Origin: Pseudocercospora fijiensis CIRAD86
Lineage: Eukaryota; Ascomycota; Dothideomycetes; Mycosphaerellales; Mycosphaerellaceae
Direction of reading: 5' to 3'
DNA length: 64,000 nt
Assembly: GCF_000340215.1 (NCBI RefSeq)
Contig: NW_006921533.1
Location: forward strand, 3,708,273 to 3,772,272
In this document: in pieces, positions 33,989-44,741 of the stretch
Layout: each line of letters begins with the position of its first letter
Numbering within the stretch: position 1 is the stretch's first letter
Made by a program: the position numbers and the translations under genes
Notes under the pieces: generated by a model
Seen by the model: the letters and a program-made list of their open reading frames with translations, nothing else
Databases searched by the model: none
What the model was told of the DNA's origin: nothing

Positions 33989-34935
33989 CGGTCTGATCGA
34001 CATAGCCGTAACGGGAGGCGCGATTCCTTGGAGCCTTCTTGGCGATCTCGAAGCCGAAGCCCAAGTCGCGATGAGCCACAGCGGGATTCCTTACTTTCTG
34101 TCCATTTGTGATCTGGCATGCTTTGGATACCCCCATCCGCGAAAGGCCCTTGATGATTGATTTTTCCTTTCTCAGGTCTGGGCTGCCTTCTGGAGACGAC
34201 GCGATGCTTCTCTACTACCTTTTACCATTGTTTGCTTATGCGCGCGCGCGCGAGAGAGAGAGAGTCAAAAGTACGATTTAGCATGTGGACATAGTCTCCT
34301 ATCATCTGTTACGGCAAGACCAGACTGGGAAGCAAAATGCTACGAGTGGAGAGTATGAAATGATTAGGTCTAGCTGCTACTCTTCACTTTTTCAAGACTG
34401 AAATTGAACTGGAACTGCATATGATTTCAAGCATACTTTTTGACAGCCCAATTTGTATCTGCGAGATGCTTGACTGGGCACCCTCTAAGACACTTTCCAT
34501 TGAGATACGAGCGAGCCATAGATCTTTCATCAACTTTCACGGCCAAGACCAACATTCGTTACTGTAGCGTGGAATATAGTAGCGAGTCCAATGATTGATC
34601 GTGCTTGCTCACCACCCTGCGCCGATGACCTTGCGGACTTCACGAATCCACTTCACTCTTTGCTTTTAGTGTTCACGGAACCATTTCTCAAGAGGCTAGA
34701 ATCTAAACAGCTCTGAAACGGACTCTCTGAGTGCCGTTTGAATATCTCCGCAGCAAAAGTCAAGAGCAAAGAGAGAGGGAGCTCTTCAGAGCGTGTTGGA
34801 GAACGAAAGACCTTGCTTTGGTATCTCTGCATTCTAATTCTGTGGACCATGCTGGTAATATGCTGTCGATTTCTAAAGTATCATACCGCATCTAGTATGA
34901 TCAGTTACAATGCTTTTCGCTCCATAAGATTTCAC
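33989..34935. other. Convergent intergenic region
   Basis: About 950 bases between the PUB1-like gene and the monooxygenase. Contains a GC/GA microsatellite (listed) and no supported coding frame. The PUB1-like 3' UTR is probably here. Confidence 0.5.
34240..34264. repeat. (GC)n(GA)n microsatellite
   Basis: GCGCGCGCGCGC followed directly by GAGAGAGAGAGAG in the probable PUB1 3' UTR. Confidence 0.85.
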
Positions 34936-36504
34936 TCAATCCGACTTTGCGTTGTTTGACTGCGATGCTCTGAATTTGTCCTCATGCTCAACGATCTTCT
35001 TCGGCAGCGATGCTCCGATGCCGAAGAGTACGAATGTGGCCCACTTCCAGCGAAACGGGTTAATCAAAATGACGAAGACGAACCAGTACAGCAGCTCGGC
35101 ATAGGTGAAGAAGTCGAAAGCTCCAGTGGGAGCCTTGGCCTTGACCCATCGTGTCATGTCGATCCAACGCTTCATCCATTTTTCAACTGGCCTTGCCAGT
35201 GGGTCGACCAGAAACATCAGCAGGAACCGAGTGTAGATGCCGATGTGGTAGTTGCCAACTGTACCGATGGCATTCACGTATGTGCAATTGTTCGCGAGGA
35301 CGTCGTGATGTTTTGGCGGGAAGACCTGGAGATACCAATTCGGCGGCTCATAGTCTTTCTCGAAGCAGTCGTCGGGAAGGAACTTCAGAGAGGGACGCTC
35401 GTAGCCAGTAGCCATGATGCAAACTTCGCCTTCAATGAGCTCTTCTCGGCCTGGACCGCCCTTTGGAACACCTTGTGCGCGATGGTTGAAAAGAATGCCT
35501 CTCGACTCGAAGCCTTTGATGTCACCACGCAGCCAACTCGCTTTGCCACTTCGTATTTGCTCCAGCACGTCGTCATTGACCATTGGCGTCTCCATGAAAA
35601 TACCCTTGCCACTGCCGGGAGGTGGTGCAATGTCTTTCAGGTCACGATAGAAGAACATTCGGAGTAAGAACTCTGGGATCCAGCCAAGCGGGATTCCAGT
35701 GATTGAAGTTTCCATTCCAAAAATGTTCAGTGAGAGCAAGATGTCGATGATCGGGTTTCGTGGGATGATCCATTTCTCGCTGCGGGACAAGATGTATATC
35801 TTCGATGCCTTGGCAGCGGTCGCAAACTCAAGGGCTTCAATAGCACTTGCTCCACCACCAACGACCAGAACTTCCTTGCCTTCGATGCTCTTTTCCTTGC
35901 CGTCCAGCTGTGAAGAGTGGAAAATCTCGCCTTGGTAGCCCTTCTCGCCTTTGATGTGGGCCATCTTTGGGTCACCACAGGTACCCACAGCCGCGATGAT
36001 ACCGTCATAGCGACCATTGGAGTCGTCGTTGATTATCCATTGTCCATTCGAATTCTTGTAGACCCTTTCCACCTTGGTGTTGAACTTGGTCTTCTCTTCA
36101 AGATGGTAATTTTTCCATAGCTTTTCGACTTGGCCTACAATCTGCCGGCGGTCTGGATAGCCAGAATCGTACTTCACATGAGGATGGAAGCGGTACATGA
36201 TGCTGTGGATCTGCAGTCCAGAGGTGTTGTTTACTTTGGCCCATATGCCACCCAATGCATCTCGGCCACCAGCTTCGAAGATGCGGACGTCAAATCCATG
36301 ACCAACACAGTGCGCTGCAGAGGAGACGCCAGTGATTCCAGCACCGACAACGGCGATCTTGGGTCGGCGAAGTTCTTGTGAGGGTGACGGAGGAGTTGGC
36401 GACAAAATCAGGCTTATGATTCTTTGAAGTAAGTAGTAGAAGTATCTGGCAGGGTCATTGATCAGACGCCGGGCGGCGTTCTCTGCCTGGCTGATAACGC
36501 CCAT
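34936..36504 (-). CDS. FAD-dependent flavin-containing monooxygenase-like protein
   Basis: A single 522-codon frame. The first Rossmann motif is VVGAGITG (52-59) for FAD. HSSQLDG follows a FxGxxxH(S)-type FMO signature (GEIFHSS), a second dinucleotide motif VVGGGASAIEA binds NADPH, and MATGYERPS is the conserved C-terminal ATG motif. These place it with class B flavoprotein monooxygenases (FMO or Baeyer-Villiger-like). A hydrophobic N-terminal stretch (YFYYLLQRIISLIL) and a long hydrophobic C-terminus (LLYWFVFVILINPF, WATFVLFGIGASL) suggest membrane association. The start at 36504 is preferred: an in-frame ATG at 36630 would add a Pro run encoded by a GGTGGA microsatellite. It is divergent from the NTF2-like gene, with 366 bp between. 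The substrate is unknown. Confidence 0.85.
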   Translation of the reverse strand: MGVISQAENAARRLINDPARYFYYLLQRIISLILSPTPPSPSQELRRPKIAVVGAGITGVSSAAHCVGHGFDVRIFEAGGRDALGGIWAKVNNTSGLQIHSIMYRFHPHVKYDSGYPDRRQIVGQVEKLWKNYHLEEKTKFNTKVERVYKNSNGQWIINDDSNGRYDGIIAAVGTCGDPKMAHIKGEKGYQGEIFHSSQLDGKEKSIEGKEVLVVGGGASAIEALEFATAAKASKIYILSRSEKWIIPRNPIIDILLSLNIFGMETSITGIPLGWIPEFLLRMFFYRDLKDIAPPPGSGKGIFMETPMVNDDVLEQIRSGKASWLRGDIKGFESRGILFNHRAQGVPKGGPGREELIEGEVCIMATGYERPSLKFLPDDCFEKDYEPPNWYLQVFPPKHHDVLANNCTYVNAIGTVGNYHIGIYTRFLLMFLVDPLARPVEKWMKRWIDMTRWVKAKAPTGAFDFFTYAELLYWFVFVILINPFRWKWATFVLFGIGASLPKKIVEHEDKFRASQSNNAKSD

Positions 36505-36870
36505 CGTTGTGACTTCAATGCTTCCAGTTGTCTGCACTGAAGGCCACCGGCGCAGATACAGCGGTGGAGGTGGAGGTGGAGGTGGAGGAGGGCGAGTGCA
36601 GAAGCAGAGAAAGAGCTCTGGCCCGGCCAAAAGCTGCCAGGCACGCTCTTCCTGTTCCTGCCATGGTTCCTGCTAGGCTCTGGCACGCCGCTCCCAACCA
36701 GAATCATCGTGCGTGCGTGACGTCAAAACGGCATGTGAAAGAGAGCTGCCGACAGGGATTGTCTGGCTCCTCGCGGCCACAGCTCCGTGCTCTGCATCTC
36801 TTCAACCAACAACCACATTGCCACAATATCTCGCTGAACGGCAAAAGCATACAACTTGAGAAGCGACATC
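36505..36870. promoter_or_regulatory. Divergent promoter, monooxygenase / NTF2-like gene
   Basis: 366 bases between two start codons, with a (GGTGGA)n repeat at 36563-36589. No other motif was recognised. Confidence 0.55.
36563..36589. repeat. (GGTGGA)n microsatellite
   Basis: Four or more tandem hexamers. On the minus strand it reads as a proline run upstream of the chosen monooxygenase start. Confidence 0.85.
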
Positions 36871-37669
36871 ATGGACGATCCAGTCAAAGACATCACCCCG
36901 ATCATACATCGTCTTACCCAAGGCTCCCCTCAGCAACAAGAAGACACCATCAACTACTACTTTGCCGAGAATGCGAGCTTCACGGTTAGTCTCACGGTGC
37001 TGCCCTGCTAGGAGAGAAGGCGTCTGATGATCGAGAAGCACCCGTTTTGCCGCACAGGGAGCTTTGAGGGCAGCCGATATTTAATCCACAAGATCTTCCA
37101 ATGGTACAAGATTATGAGCCCTCAGATCGACCTCACCGTGAACTCTGTGGGTACGCAGCAACACCTCTCGCACACACCTTTCCATACTAAAGAATGGCCC
37201 CGCAGCCTTTGACGAGCAACACTTCGTACTCTATGTCAACATATCTCAAGTCTTCTCCATCTGGTTTGTTCCCTTCCATCGGAGTCCTGTCACCCTCACC
37301 ACCCAGCTCCAACTCGTACGACGGCCAGCGGAGCCTCGCAAATACTATATCCAGTCACAGAACGATCTCTACCAAGTCGATCAGTTTGTCAAATTCTTCG
37401 CGCCTTGGGACATTGGTACCACAATTGTGATCCTTTGGCACTTCTGGGTATGATGTTTACTGCCATTCACCCATCCATCTCTGCTCTTGCTGATCATCCT
37501 GTTCCAGGCAACATTCTTTTGTGTCATCGGGGCGCATTTGGGTCGTCCTTTTACGGCGTATCTGCAAAGGAAAAGCGGTAGACAGGAGCAGGCTTGGGAA
37601 CAGGAGCTTAATGGGCGATCTACGCTGAGGGAGATTCGAAATCTGGACGCTCGGAAGGTCAAATCTTGA
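36871..37669 (+). CDS. SigF-type NTF2-like domain protein with membrane segment
   Basis: Four exons (36871-36984, 37039-37150, 37206-37447, 37508-37669; introns 54, 55, 60 bp) give 209 residues. The start MDDPVKDITPIIHRLTQGSP and the sequence across introns (NYYFAENASFT|HPFCRTGSF, then NSV|AFDEQHFVLYVNI) match the fungal SigF-like NTF2 family as I know it: a cone-shaped alpha/beta fold. A hydrophobic segment near the end (TTIVILWHFW|ATFFCVIGAHLG) is a likely single membrane helix, followed by a basic tail. The function is not established; a role in lipid or sterol metabolism is only a guess for relatives. Each splice junction restores frame. Confidence 0.78.
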
Positions 37670-38221
37670 AAGTGCCAACAATGTGACTGTGTATACAGGG
37701 AATCCAGAGGCGGCGAAAGCTTCCTGATGATGGTATGTCCTGTCGGCTTTTGAGACTTGGCGCGTGTCTCGGCACGAATGCGAGGTCGAAACGAACTTGG
37801 AAAGGGTGAAACGGTCGACAACGGCGAGGGCGAGGGCGAGGGCGAGGGCGCGGGCGAGTTGACGGCGCCTGCTGCGCGTCAGCATTGAATATTTCTGTTC
37901 GCGTTATATATTCTGTGAGGTCTTTTACCACATGCTACACGACTTGAAACTGGTGCACCATCCAGATGTTGTCCGTCTGTCATTCCGACACGCTCCAGGA
38001 TGCCGCGGCCGCGCAACACCGAGGTGGCGGTGCAAGACCTGAGACCTCTTCTTTCCAACGTGTCCAGCCTTACAGTAGTCTTACAGATGACTATGCCACA
38101 TTTCTACTCCTCTCGACGGCGAAGAAGATGAACAGCCTTGCGCGGCCGTCACTCGAGTCGTACGCATTGCCTTGTCTTGGCCGAAGAGAAACAAGGCCGA
38201 GCTGTCGGATAGCTCGCAGCC
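37670..38221. other. Intergenic before the flippase gene
   Basis: About 550 bases, with a (GGCGAG)n repeat at 37822-37858 and no supported gene. It should contain the P4-ATPase promoter. Confidence 0.5.
37822..37858. repeat. (GGCGAG)n microsatellite
   Basis: About six tandem hexamers with one GGCGCG variant. Confidence 0.85.
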
Positions 38222-41200
38222 ATGCCGGACGCCAACGTTCGAAGACGACATTCTGCATACAGCGACGACAGCGATGGGGAGATAGTGTCTCGCGACAACG
38301 ATGCGGTGCAAACTGGAACCCGCGAAATAGATCCCACGCCTAGCGTCGAGCAAGGAGTCCGATTCTCTCAGGATGTAGAGGCAAGAGCTGCGAATAAGAA
38401 GCGCAAAAGCGATGAAGGCTATGATGGCGCGAACGATCGATCATTGTCGGTCGACACCGGTTTGGCGCAGGCATCCGGCAGTACAGGCCTGGTGGGACGA
38501 CCCGCTGTCTCGAGTCCTGAATCTATGCCTTCCTCACAGTCGCCAGCGCTGTCGCCGAGAAGCAGGGCGAGAGGCCTCTCTCTGCGAACTTCCCTGTTCA
38601 TGAGGAACATGGCCAGCCCGCGTAGCGCAAAGGGGCATGCATCAATAGAACTCCAGCATGTAGGCCCCTCATCCGGAGACCGTCCGGTGACGGCAAGGCC
38701 ACAGACCGCGAAGAAGGCCTCGAGAACATCAATAACGGTGGCTCCAGTCGACGATATCTGGCAACAAACTTCGTCCACCAAGCAATCAGCGGCATTGCCG
38801 AGGTCGACTGCGTTGCCAAATTATCAGCAATGGATGTCGAAGCAGGCTCGCAAACATCTACCCTTGAAAAGGATGACAGCATCGATTGAAAACATACGCA
38901 AGTTCGTGCTCAGAATACAAGAGTTTCCACCCTCGAAGGATGGCAGGCATATACCTCTGGATCCTTCTCGGAAGGAAGACCTGATCGACGAGCGAACGAA
39001 CAAGCCATACATTTCTAACTTGATCCGGTCTTCAAAGTACAATGCTTGGAACTTTGTCCCAAGACAGCTATTCGCGCAATTCAGCAAGCTGGCCAATGCC
39101 TATTTCTTATGTGTCTCGATTCTGCAGATGATTCCTGGCCTCAGTACCACAGGTACCTACACAACGATCGTTCCTTTAGTGTTCTTCGTGGCTTTGTCAA
39201 TGGCGAAAGAGGGTTATGAAGATCTTCGCCGTCATAGATTGGATAAAGCAGAGAACAATGACGAGGCTAAAGTTCTGCATGTCTACAAGCCAGTGACAGG
39301 AGATTCGAACAGCACCAATCCAGACTCGGTCGGCATTCCTATGGATGGACCAATGCATTGGGCACCGGTGAAGTGGCAGTCGCTACGTGTAGGTGATGTT
39401 GTGAAGTTGGACCGCGACGACACTTGTCCTGCAGATCTGGTGCTACTCTCTGCCAAAGGTCCTAACAATACCGCATACGTTGAAACAATGGCCCTGGACG
39501 GGGAAACCAATCTCAAGCCCAAACAGCCTAGCCCTGAGACTATCGAAGCTGCCATGACCGTCGAGGCCTTGGCCACTGCTGAGATGGAGCTTGTCGTGGA
39601 AGACCCCAATCTAGACCTGTATTCGTTCGAGGGACGGGTCACCGTCAATGGCAAGACTTCGCCGCTAACAAACAACGAGGTCTTATATCGTGGAAGCGTG
39701 CTTCGCAATACACCCGAATGCGTCGGTATCGTGGCGTACAGCGGCGAGGAGTGCAAAATACGTATGAATGCCAACAAGAATCCTAGGATCAAAGCTCCCG
39801 CACTCCAGGCTGTCGTGAACAAGATTGTCATTGCGATGGTCTTCTTCGTTCTGTTCTTGGCCCTATTCAACAGCATCGCATACCAAGTTTGGCAAGACAC
39901 AACGGAGTCTAAATCTTGGTATATAAGCAACGCGGAAGTCAGCTTCGGGCCACTCTTTACCAGCTTCATCATCATGTTCAACACGCTTATTCCTCTTTCG
40001 CTGTATGTCAGCTTGGAAATCATCAAAGTATCCCAAATGGTCTTGATGAACGATATTGATATGTACGATCCGGAGAGCAACACGCCATTTGAAGCACGCA
40101 CATCTACTATCAATGAGGAATTGGGACAAATCGGCTATATATTTTCGGACAAGACAGGCACGCTCACAGAGAATGTCATGAAATTTCGAAAGCTTTCCGT
40201 TGCAGGTGCTGCATTTTTGCACGATATTGATCTCCAAGATCAACCGAAGGAAGAGATCATGCTGCACAAGAAACGGAGCAAAGGCAAGAAGGCCGCCCGA
40301 AAGTCTCGAAAGTCGACATCTGCATCAATTTCGCCCAGCCAGCAGGCGGTGGAAAGAGAGCAGTCCCAGCCAAGACCCAGTCGAGCTTCGACCTCTCAAT
40401 GGAGATCCTCGGCAGCACCAGAAATGATGCAAACCGAGCAGAACACGCTTGAGTTGATTCAATACCTTCAGCAGCGATCGCAAACACCATTTTCAATGCG
40501 CGCTCGAATGCTGATCCTCTCAATGGCCGTCTGTCATACGTGTCTGCCAGAACGAGTCGAAGGTGATGCCGATGATTCTAAGATCAACTTTCAAGCATCT
40601 TCGCCAGATGAGTTAGCTCTGGTGAGAGCCGCTCAAGAGCTCGGATATCTGGCTTACGAACGTGATGCAGCCATTCTGACACTGAAGCTGTATCCAAACG
40701 GCATGGATGACGAACCGGTGTACGAGAACTACGAAATCCTAGATGTTATCGAGTTCTCAAGTAAACGGAAACGCATGTCGGTCCTGGTTCGCTTGCCAGA
40801 CGGAAAGATCGTTGTCATGTGCAAGGGTGCTGATTCTGTTATCATGAAGCGCCTTCGGCTTGCGAGTATCGCCAAGCAAAAGTTGGCTGAGATTGAGAAA
40901 CGCACAATCGAGCGGAAATCCATGGAAGCCCAGGAAGCACTTCGACGAAAAAGCAGCATTGCAGAGCGTGCTGGCAGCGTAAGCAGCATGCCTCGAACAA
41001 GCAACAGCCTGGTCCGACGAAGCACAACGATTGCACGAGCAAGCATGGGACGTCTCGACCCAATCAGAGATGATGTAGATGAATGGCTCCACCAACGCGA
41101 GCACGACGTCTCCCCCAGAATTTCATCACATTTCCGTCCTTCGCTGTCGGAACGGCAAGGCTCGTTCCATACCGAGCATAGGAACAGCCTCCTTCGAAAC

Positions 41201-43048
41201 GAAGCGGCGAACTTGAGCGAGGATGTGATCATCGAGCGATGTCTGCAACACATCAATGACTTCGCTACCGAGGGCTTAAGGACTCTCCTCTACGGCCATC
41301 GCTTTCTCTCTGAAGAAGAGTACCGGTCATGGAAGAAGGTCTACCACGATGCTACCACTTCTCTTGTCAACCGCACCGAGTTGATCGAGAAAGCGGGTGA
41401 TATGATTGAGCAGCATCTCGAGCTCGGTGGCGCCACAGCCATTGAAGATAAGCTACAAAAGGGCGTCCCGGAGACCATTGATCGTCTACGTCGAGCTAAC
41501 ATCAAGATGTGGATGTTGACTGGCGACAAGAGAGAGACCGCGATCAACATTGGTCACAGCTGTAGGCTCATCAAAGACTATTCCGCGGTCACCGTGTTGG
41601 ACTATGAAGCTGGTGCTGTTGAGCAGAACATTGCTGCATCCATCATTGATATAAATCGAGGAAGTATAGCCCACAGTGTCGTGGTCATCGATGGCCAGAC
41701 TCTGGCCGTCCTTCAGTCTGATGAGGCTCTACACGCACTGTTCCTCGATCTGGCAATCTTAGCAGACTCTGTCATTTGCTGCCGGGCTTCGCCAAGCCAG
41801 AAGGCGGGATTGGTGAATGCCATCCGCATGCGAGTCAACAGGAGCGTCACACTTGCTATTGGAGATGGCGCAAATGACATTGCGATGATCCAAGAAGCGC
41901 ACGTCGGCATTGGTATCACAGGTAAGGAAGGCTTACAGGCTGCGAGGACCAGTGACTACTCGATCGCTCAGTTCAGGTTCTTGACGAAGCTTCTACTGGT
42001 ACATGGACGCTGGAACTATATCAGGACGTGCAAGTACACTGCCGGAGTATACTGGAAGGAGATGCTGTTTTATCTCACACAAGCCTTGTACCAACGTTAC
42101 AACGGCTACAGCGGGACCAGTCTCTACGAATCATGGTCGCTCTCGATGTTCAACACCTTATTCACCTCGCTCACGATTATCTTCCTCGGCATTTTCGAGC
42201 AAGACCTGCGAGCTTCCACACTCATCGCCGTTCCGGAACTCTACACCAAAGGTCAACGTGCTCTTGGATTCAACCTCAAGGTTTTCATTGGCTGGATGTT
42301 CATGGCTGTATCTGAAGCCCTCGTAATCTTTTTCACCGTACAGGGCCTATATGGCGATGCACTCTTTAGCGCTGAGAACACCATATTTCCTCTGGGCAAT
42401 ATGACATTCACGGCATGTGTGATCCTGATTGCCATCAAACTCCAGCTCATCGAACAACGCTACAAATCATATATGGCCGCGGTCGCAGTTGTCGCGTCTG
42501 TCGGCGGTTGGTTCCTCTGGAACGTCATCCTCGCCGCGTTATACGCACCGAATCTGAAATACAATGTCAAGCTTGGCCTGTTCTCCCGATTTGGCAGAAG
42601 CGGATTATGGTGGCTGACGTTGCTCATCTCCGTCGTCGCTTGCTGCTTACTAGAAATCGGCGTGCGAGCTCTGAAATGCGCGTTCATGCCAACAGATACG
42701 GAGACCTTCCAGACTCTCGAGCAGGATCTGGATGTTCGAAAACGCTTCGAAGAAGCTAGCGCTCCGTGGATGCAGCAGGGTTGGGATCATGGCGTCAAGA
42801 AATCTAGCTTGGAATTGGAAAGACAGGCGGAGCAAGAGAAGCGGGAATTTGAGGTGGAACAGCTTTTGAGTAGACCAAGGACGATGGAAGCGGCTCTTGA
42901 GGCTGGGAATGCGACGTCTGGGATCGAGACAGAAGAGCAGACTGTCTTTGTCGCAGATGGGCTGGGAAGGTCGCGCACGGATATTTCTGAGATGCTGTCA
43001 CGAAGGTTTGGATTGGTGAAACGAGAAACGATGACCTCCTCTTCTTGA
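38222..43048 (+). CDS. DNF3: P4-type phospholipid flippase ATPase, DNF3 class
   Basis: One uninterrupted frame of 1,608 codons. The phosphorylation site is DKTGTLT at Asp643, the A-domain motif is DGETNLK, the nucleotide-binding segment includes FSSKRKRMSVLVR and KGADSVI, and the hinge GDGAND is at 1214-1219. About ten transmembrane helices follow the P-type plan. ETMALDGETNLK, LTGDKRETAINIGHSCRLI and NDFATEGLRTLLYGHR are closer to yeast Dnf3 (1,656 residues) than to Dnf1/2, Drs2 or Neo1. Dnf3 is a Golgi/plasma membrane aminophospholipid flippase working with a Cdc50-family partner. A long disordered N-terminus and two Ser/Arg/Lys-rich inserts in the cytosolic loops are normal for the class. 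The ATG at 38222 opens the first good coding sequence. Confidence 0.9.
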   Translation: MPDANVRRRHSAYSDDSDGEIVSRDNDAVQTGTREIDPTPSVEQGVRFSQDVEARAANKKRKSDEGYDGANDRSLSVDTGLAQASGSTGLVGRPAVSSPESMPSSQSPALSPRSRARGLSLRTSLFMRNMASPRSAKGHASIELQHVGPSSGDRPVTARPQTAKKASRTSITVAPVDDIWQQTSSTKQSAALPRSTALPNYQQWMSKQARKHLPLKRMTASIENIRKFVLRIQEFPPSKDGRHIPLDPSRKEDLIDERTNKPYISNLIRSSKYNAWNFVPRQLFAQFSKLANAYFLCVSILQMIPGLSTTGTYTTIVPLVFFVALSMAKEGYEDLRRHRLDKAENNDEAKVLHVYKPVTGDSNSTNPDSVGIPMDGPMHWAPVKWQSLRVGDVVKLDRDDTCPADLVLLSAKGPNNTAYVETMALDGETNLKPKQPSPETIEAAMTVEALATAEMELVVEDPNLDLYSFEGRVTVNGKTSPLTNNEVLYRGSVLRNTPECVGIVAYSGEECKIRMNANKNPRIKAPALQAVVNKIVIAMVFFVLFLALFNSIAYQVWQDTTESKSWYISNAEVSFGPLFTSFIIMFNTLIPLSLYVSLEIIKVSQMVLMNDIDMYDPESNTPFEARTSTINEELGQIGYIFSDKTGTLTENVMKFRKLSVAGAAFLHDIDLQDQPKEEIMLHKKRSKGKKAARKSRKSTSASISPSQQAVEREQSQPRPSRASTSQWRSSAAPEMMQTEQNTLELIQYLQQRSQTPFSMRARMLILSMAVCHTCLPERVEGDADDSKINFQASSPDELALVRAAQELGYLAYERDAAILTLKLYPNGMDDEPVYENYEILDVIEFSSKRKRMSVLVRLPDGKIVVMCKGADSVIMKRLRLASIAKQKLAEIEKRTIERKSMEAQEALRRKSSIAERAGSVSSMPRTSNSLVRRSTTIARASMGRLDPIRDDVDEWLHQREHDVSPRISSHFRPSLSERQGSFHTEHRNSLLRNEAANLSEDVIIERCLQHINDFATEGLRTLLYGHRFLSEEEYRSWKKVYHDATTSLVNRTELIEKAGDMIEQHLELGGATAIEDKLQKGVPETIDRLRRANIKMWMLTGDKRETAINIGHSCRLIKDYSAVTVLDYEAGAVEQNIAASIIDINRGSIAHSVVVIDGQTLAVLQSDEALHALFLDLAILADSVICCRASPSQKAGLVNAIRMRVNRSVTLAIGDGANDIAMIQEAHVGIGITGKEGLQAARTSDYSIAQFRFLTKLLLVHGRWNYIRTCKYTAGVYWKEMLFYLTQALYQRYNGYSGTSLYESWSLSMFNTLFTSLTIIFLGIFEQDLRASTLIAVPELYTKGQRALGFNLKVFIGWMFMAVSEALVIFFTVQGLYGDALFSAENTIFPLGNMTFTACVILIAIKLQLIEQRYKSYMAAVAVVASVGGWFLWNVILAALYAPNLKYNVKLGLFSRFGRSGLWWLTLLISVVACCLLEIGVRALKCAFMPTDTETFQTLEQDLDVRKRFEEASAPWMQQGWDHGVKKSSLELERQAEQEKREFEVEQLLSRPRTMEAALEAGNATSGIETEEQTVFVADGLGRSRTDISEMLSRRFGLVKRETMTSSS

Positions 43049-43265
43049 GGAAGGTAAGGCAATGAATGATACCCAGGTGGAATGTACGTCAGCGGCTTAT
43101 CTATGCTAGTATACATCATTGCATGAGTGCAGAAATATTTTACATGATGGCTTCTTCTGTCTGATAGATTGGGCCATTTCTGATCCAAGCTTGCTATAGC
43201 ATTCGAGTCTTGACGATCGAGTTGTCATCACCCCATGCTCTTCGGAATGGTATTCACATCCGCAA

Positions 43266-44332
43266 TCATAGCTTGACTTCGCCCTCGAAGCCTTCGGCAT
43301 GCATGAAGTTCGCTTTCAGGGCAGTGATGCTCGTCTCACCTTCTTTGACAGCCCAGCCATCCGAGCCAGGTCCACTCTTCTCCACGCTCTCATAGACATC
43401 CGTAAATCTCGGAGCCCATTTGAAGTGTCTATGCCTCCAGTCATTTGAAGGAGTAGCAGTGCCGCTCTTCTCCCCAGCCTCTTTCGTCTCCTGCTTCCGT
43501 AACTGAGCTTCCTCACTCGCAGGGTCGTCAACTGCCGCTCCACTCGGCAGCTCTTGAAAGCAGGCACCTTTCTTCCACTGATTTTGTCTAGATCAAGATC
43601 AGCTCGATGTGATAAATCAAGGGTCCTTGGAATGAATTCACGTACAGCATCTTCGTCCACCTCACAGGAGCCTCGGTGCAACCCTTCTTCACCGGCACAT
43701 TCACCGAATACAACTGCGCAGCATCCCACGGAGCATTCTTCGCAAGATACTCGGCCACTCGCACGCCCTGTTTGCAGGATTCCGCCACAACTTCCGGATC
43801 ATTCTTCCGATCAAAGAATGCAAAGCTCAACGCGATGGCTCTGTACCCGCACACAGTTGCCTCCAGCGCAGCGCCCAAAGTCCCCGAACTCAGAGCGAAA
43901 ACGGCAGTGGTGTTTCGTCCATAATTCGGACCGGAAATTACGAGGTCTACGGGTGCTCGGTCTTGGAAGAAGTGACTGAGTCCGATTTGAGCGCAGCCCG
44001 CCGGGGTTCCGTTGACCAGAACCCAAGGGTGTTTACCATTGTTGCTTGATGAGGCTGAGTCGGAGTGGACTTCTGGTGCTTGTGCAGGTGGCCAGTAGAA
44101 GGTTGTGCGTACGTCTTGTCCGACGATGTGAGCTTTGCCGATCCAAGACCTTTGGGAGTCCGGGACGATTACGGAGACGGTGTGGCCGGCATCCTCGAGG
44201 GCGTTGACGAAGGGGAGGATGTAGGGTGAGGCTTGGGCGGAGGGTGGTCCGTCGTCGTTTGTGACCTGGACACGTGTAAGGAGTTTGGTTGAGCATCGTT
44301 CATGTCGACGCGGCACGTACCAGGATATGCAT
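43266..44332 (-). CDS. SurE-like 5'/3'-nucleotidase
   Basis: Three exons on the minus strand, 44332-44321 (12 nt), 44265-43646 and 43587-43266, give 317 residues. Splicing the 12-nt exon produces MHIL|VTNDDGPPSAQ, exactly the SurE metal-binding opening (paired Asp). Other SurE motifs follow: PDSQRSWIGKA, VNGTPAGCAQIG and VISGPNYGRNT. The second intron (43645-43588) uses GTACGT and rejoins ...KML|QNQWKKG; the C-terminal FKWAPRFTDVYESVEKSGPG and SDGWAVKEGETS are typical of fungal members. SurE enzymes dephosphorylate nucleoside monophosphates and polyphosphate with a divalent metal; yeast Pby1 has a related domain. The gene is convergent with the flippase, 217 bp apart. Confidence 0.9.
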
Positions 44333-44741
44333 TGTGGCGTAGAGGGAGAATACAGTCAAAAGCGAGGCGAGGCAGGCTGATAATGATGATGGTTGTGATC
44401 GTGTCGACATTCACAGAATTCAAAGGCCGAGGTCGGCGTGTCGGCATCGTGGACCAGGATCGTCGGCGGTGCGTCACGATGCAAGGGCTGATGCCAAAAC
44501 AAAACCTTCGACATCGAGACGTCAAATGCCTCTTCCGAGCACATACCGCTGTACATCGGGCTAGCTATATACTCGCCTCCTCTCCTGTGTCGTCAATGGC
44601 ATCACATGCGGCCGCTTTTGATCCTATCCCATCTATCCCAAGCCCTGCACTGATCGCCACCTGGTATCTTCCATACAAAATCCCAATTCGTTACAGCCAT
44701 GCTCCTGATTCCCATGCACTACTACTGAAACCCTGCAGCAT
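44333..44741. other. Intergenic between two minus-strand genes
   Basis: About 410 bases: the SurE promoter and the 3' UTR of the SDR. No coding frame is supported. Confidence 0.45.

Noticed and set aside
36505..36630. Proline-run N-terminal extension of the monooxygenase
   Set aside because: It is encoded by a GGTGGA microsatellite in the promoter; the ATG at 36504 starts sequence that looks like protein.
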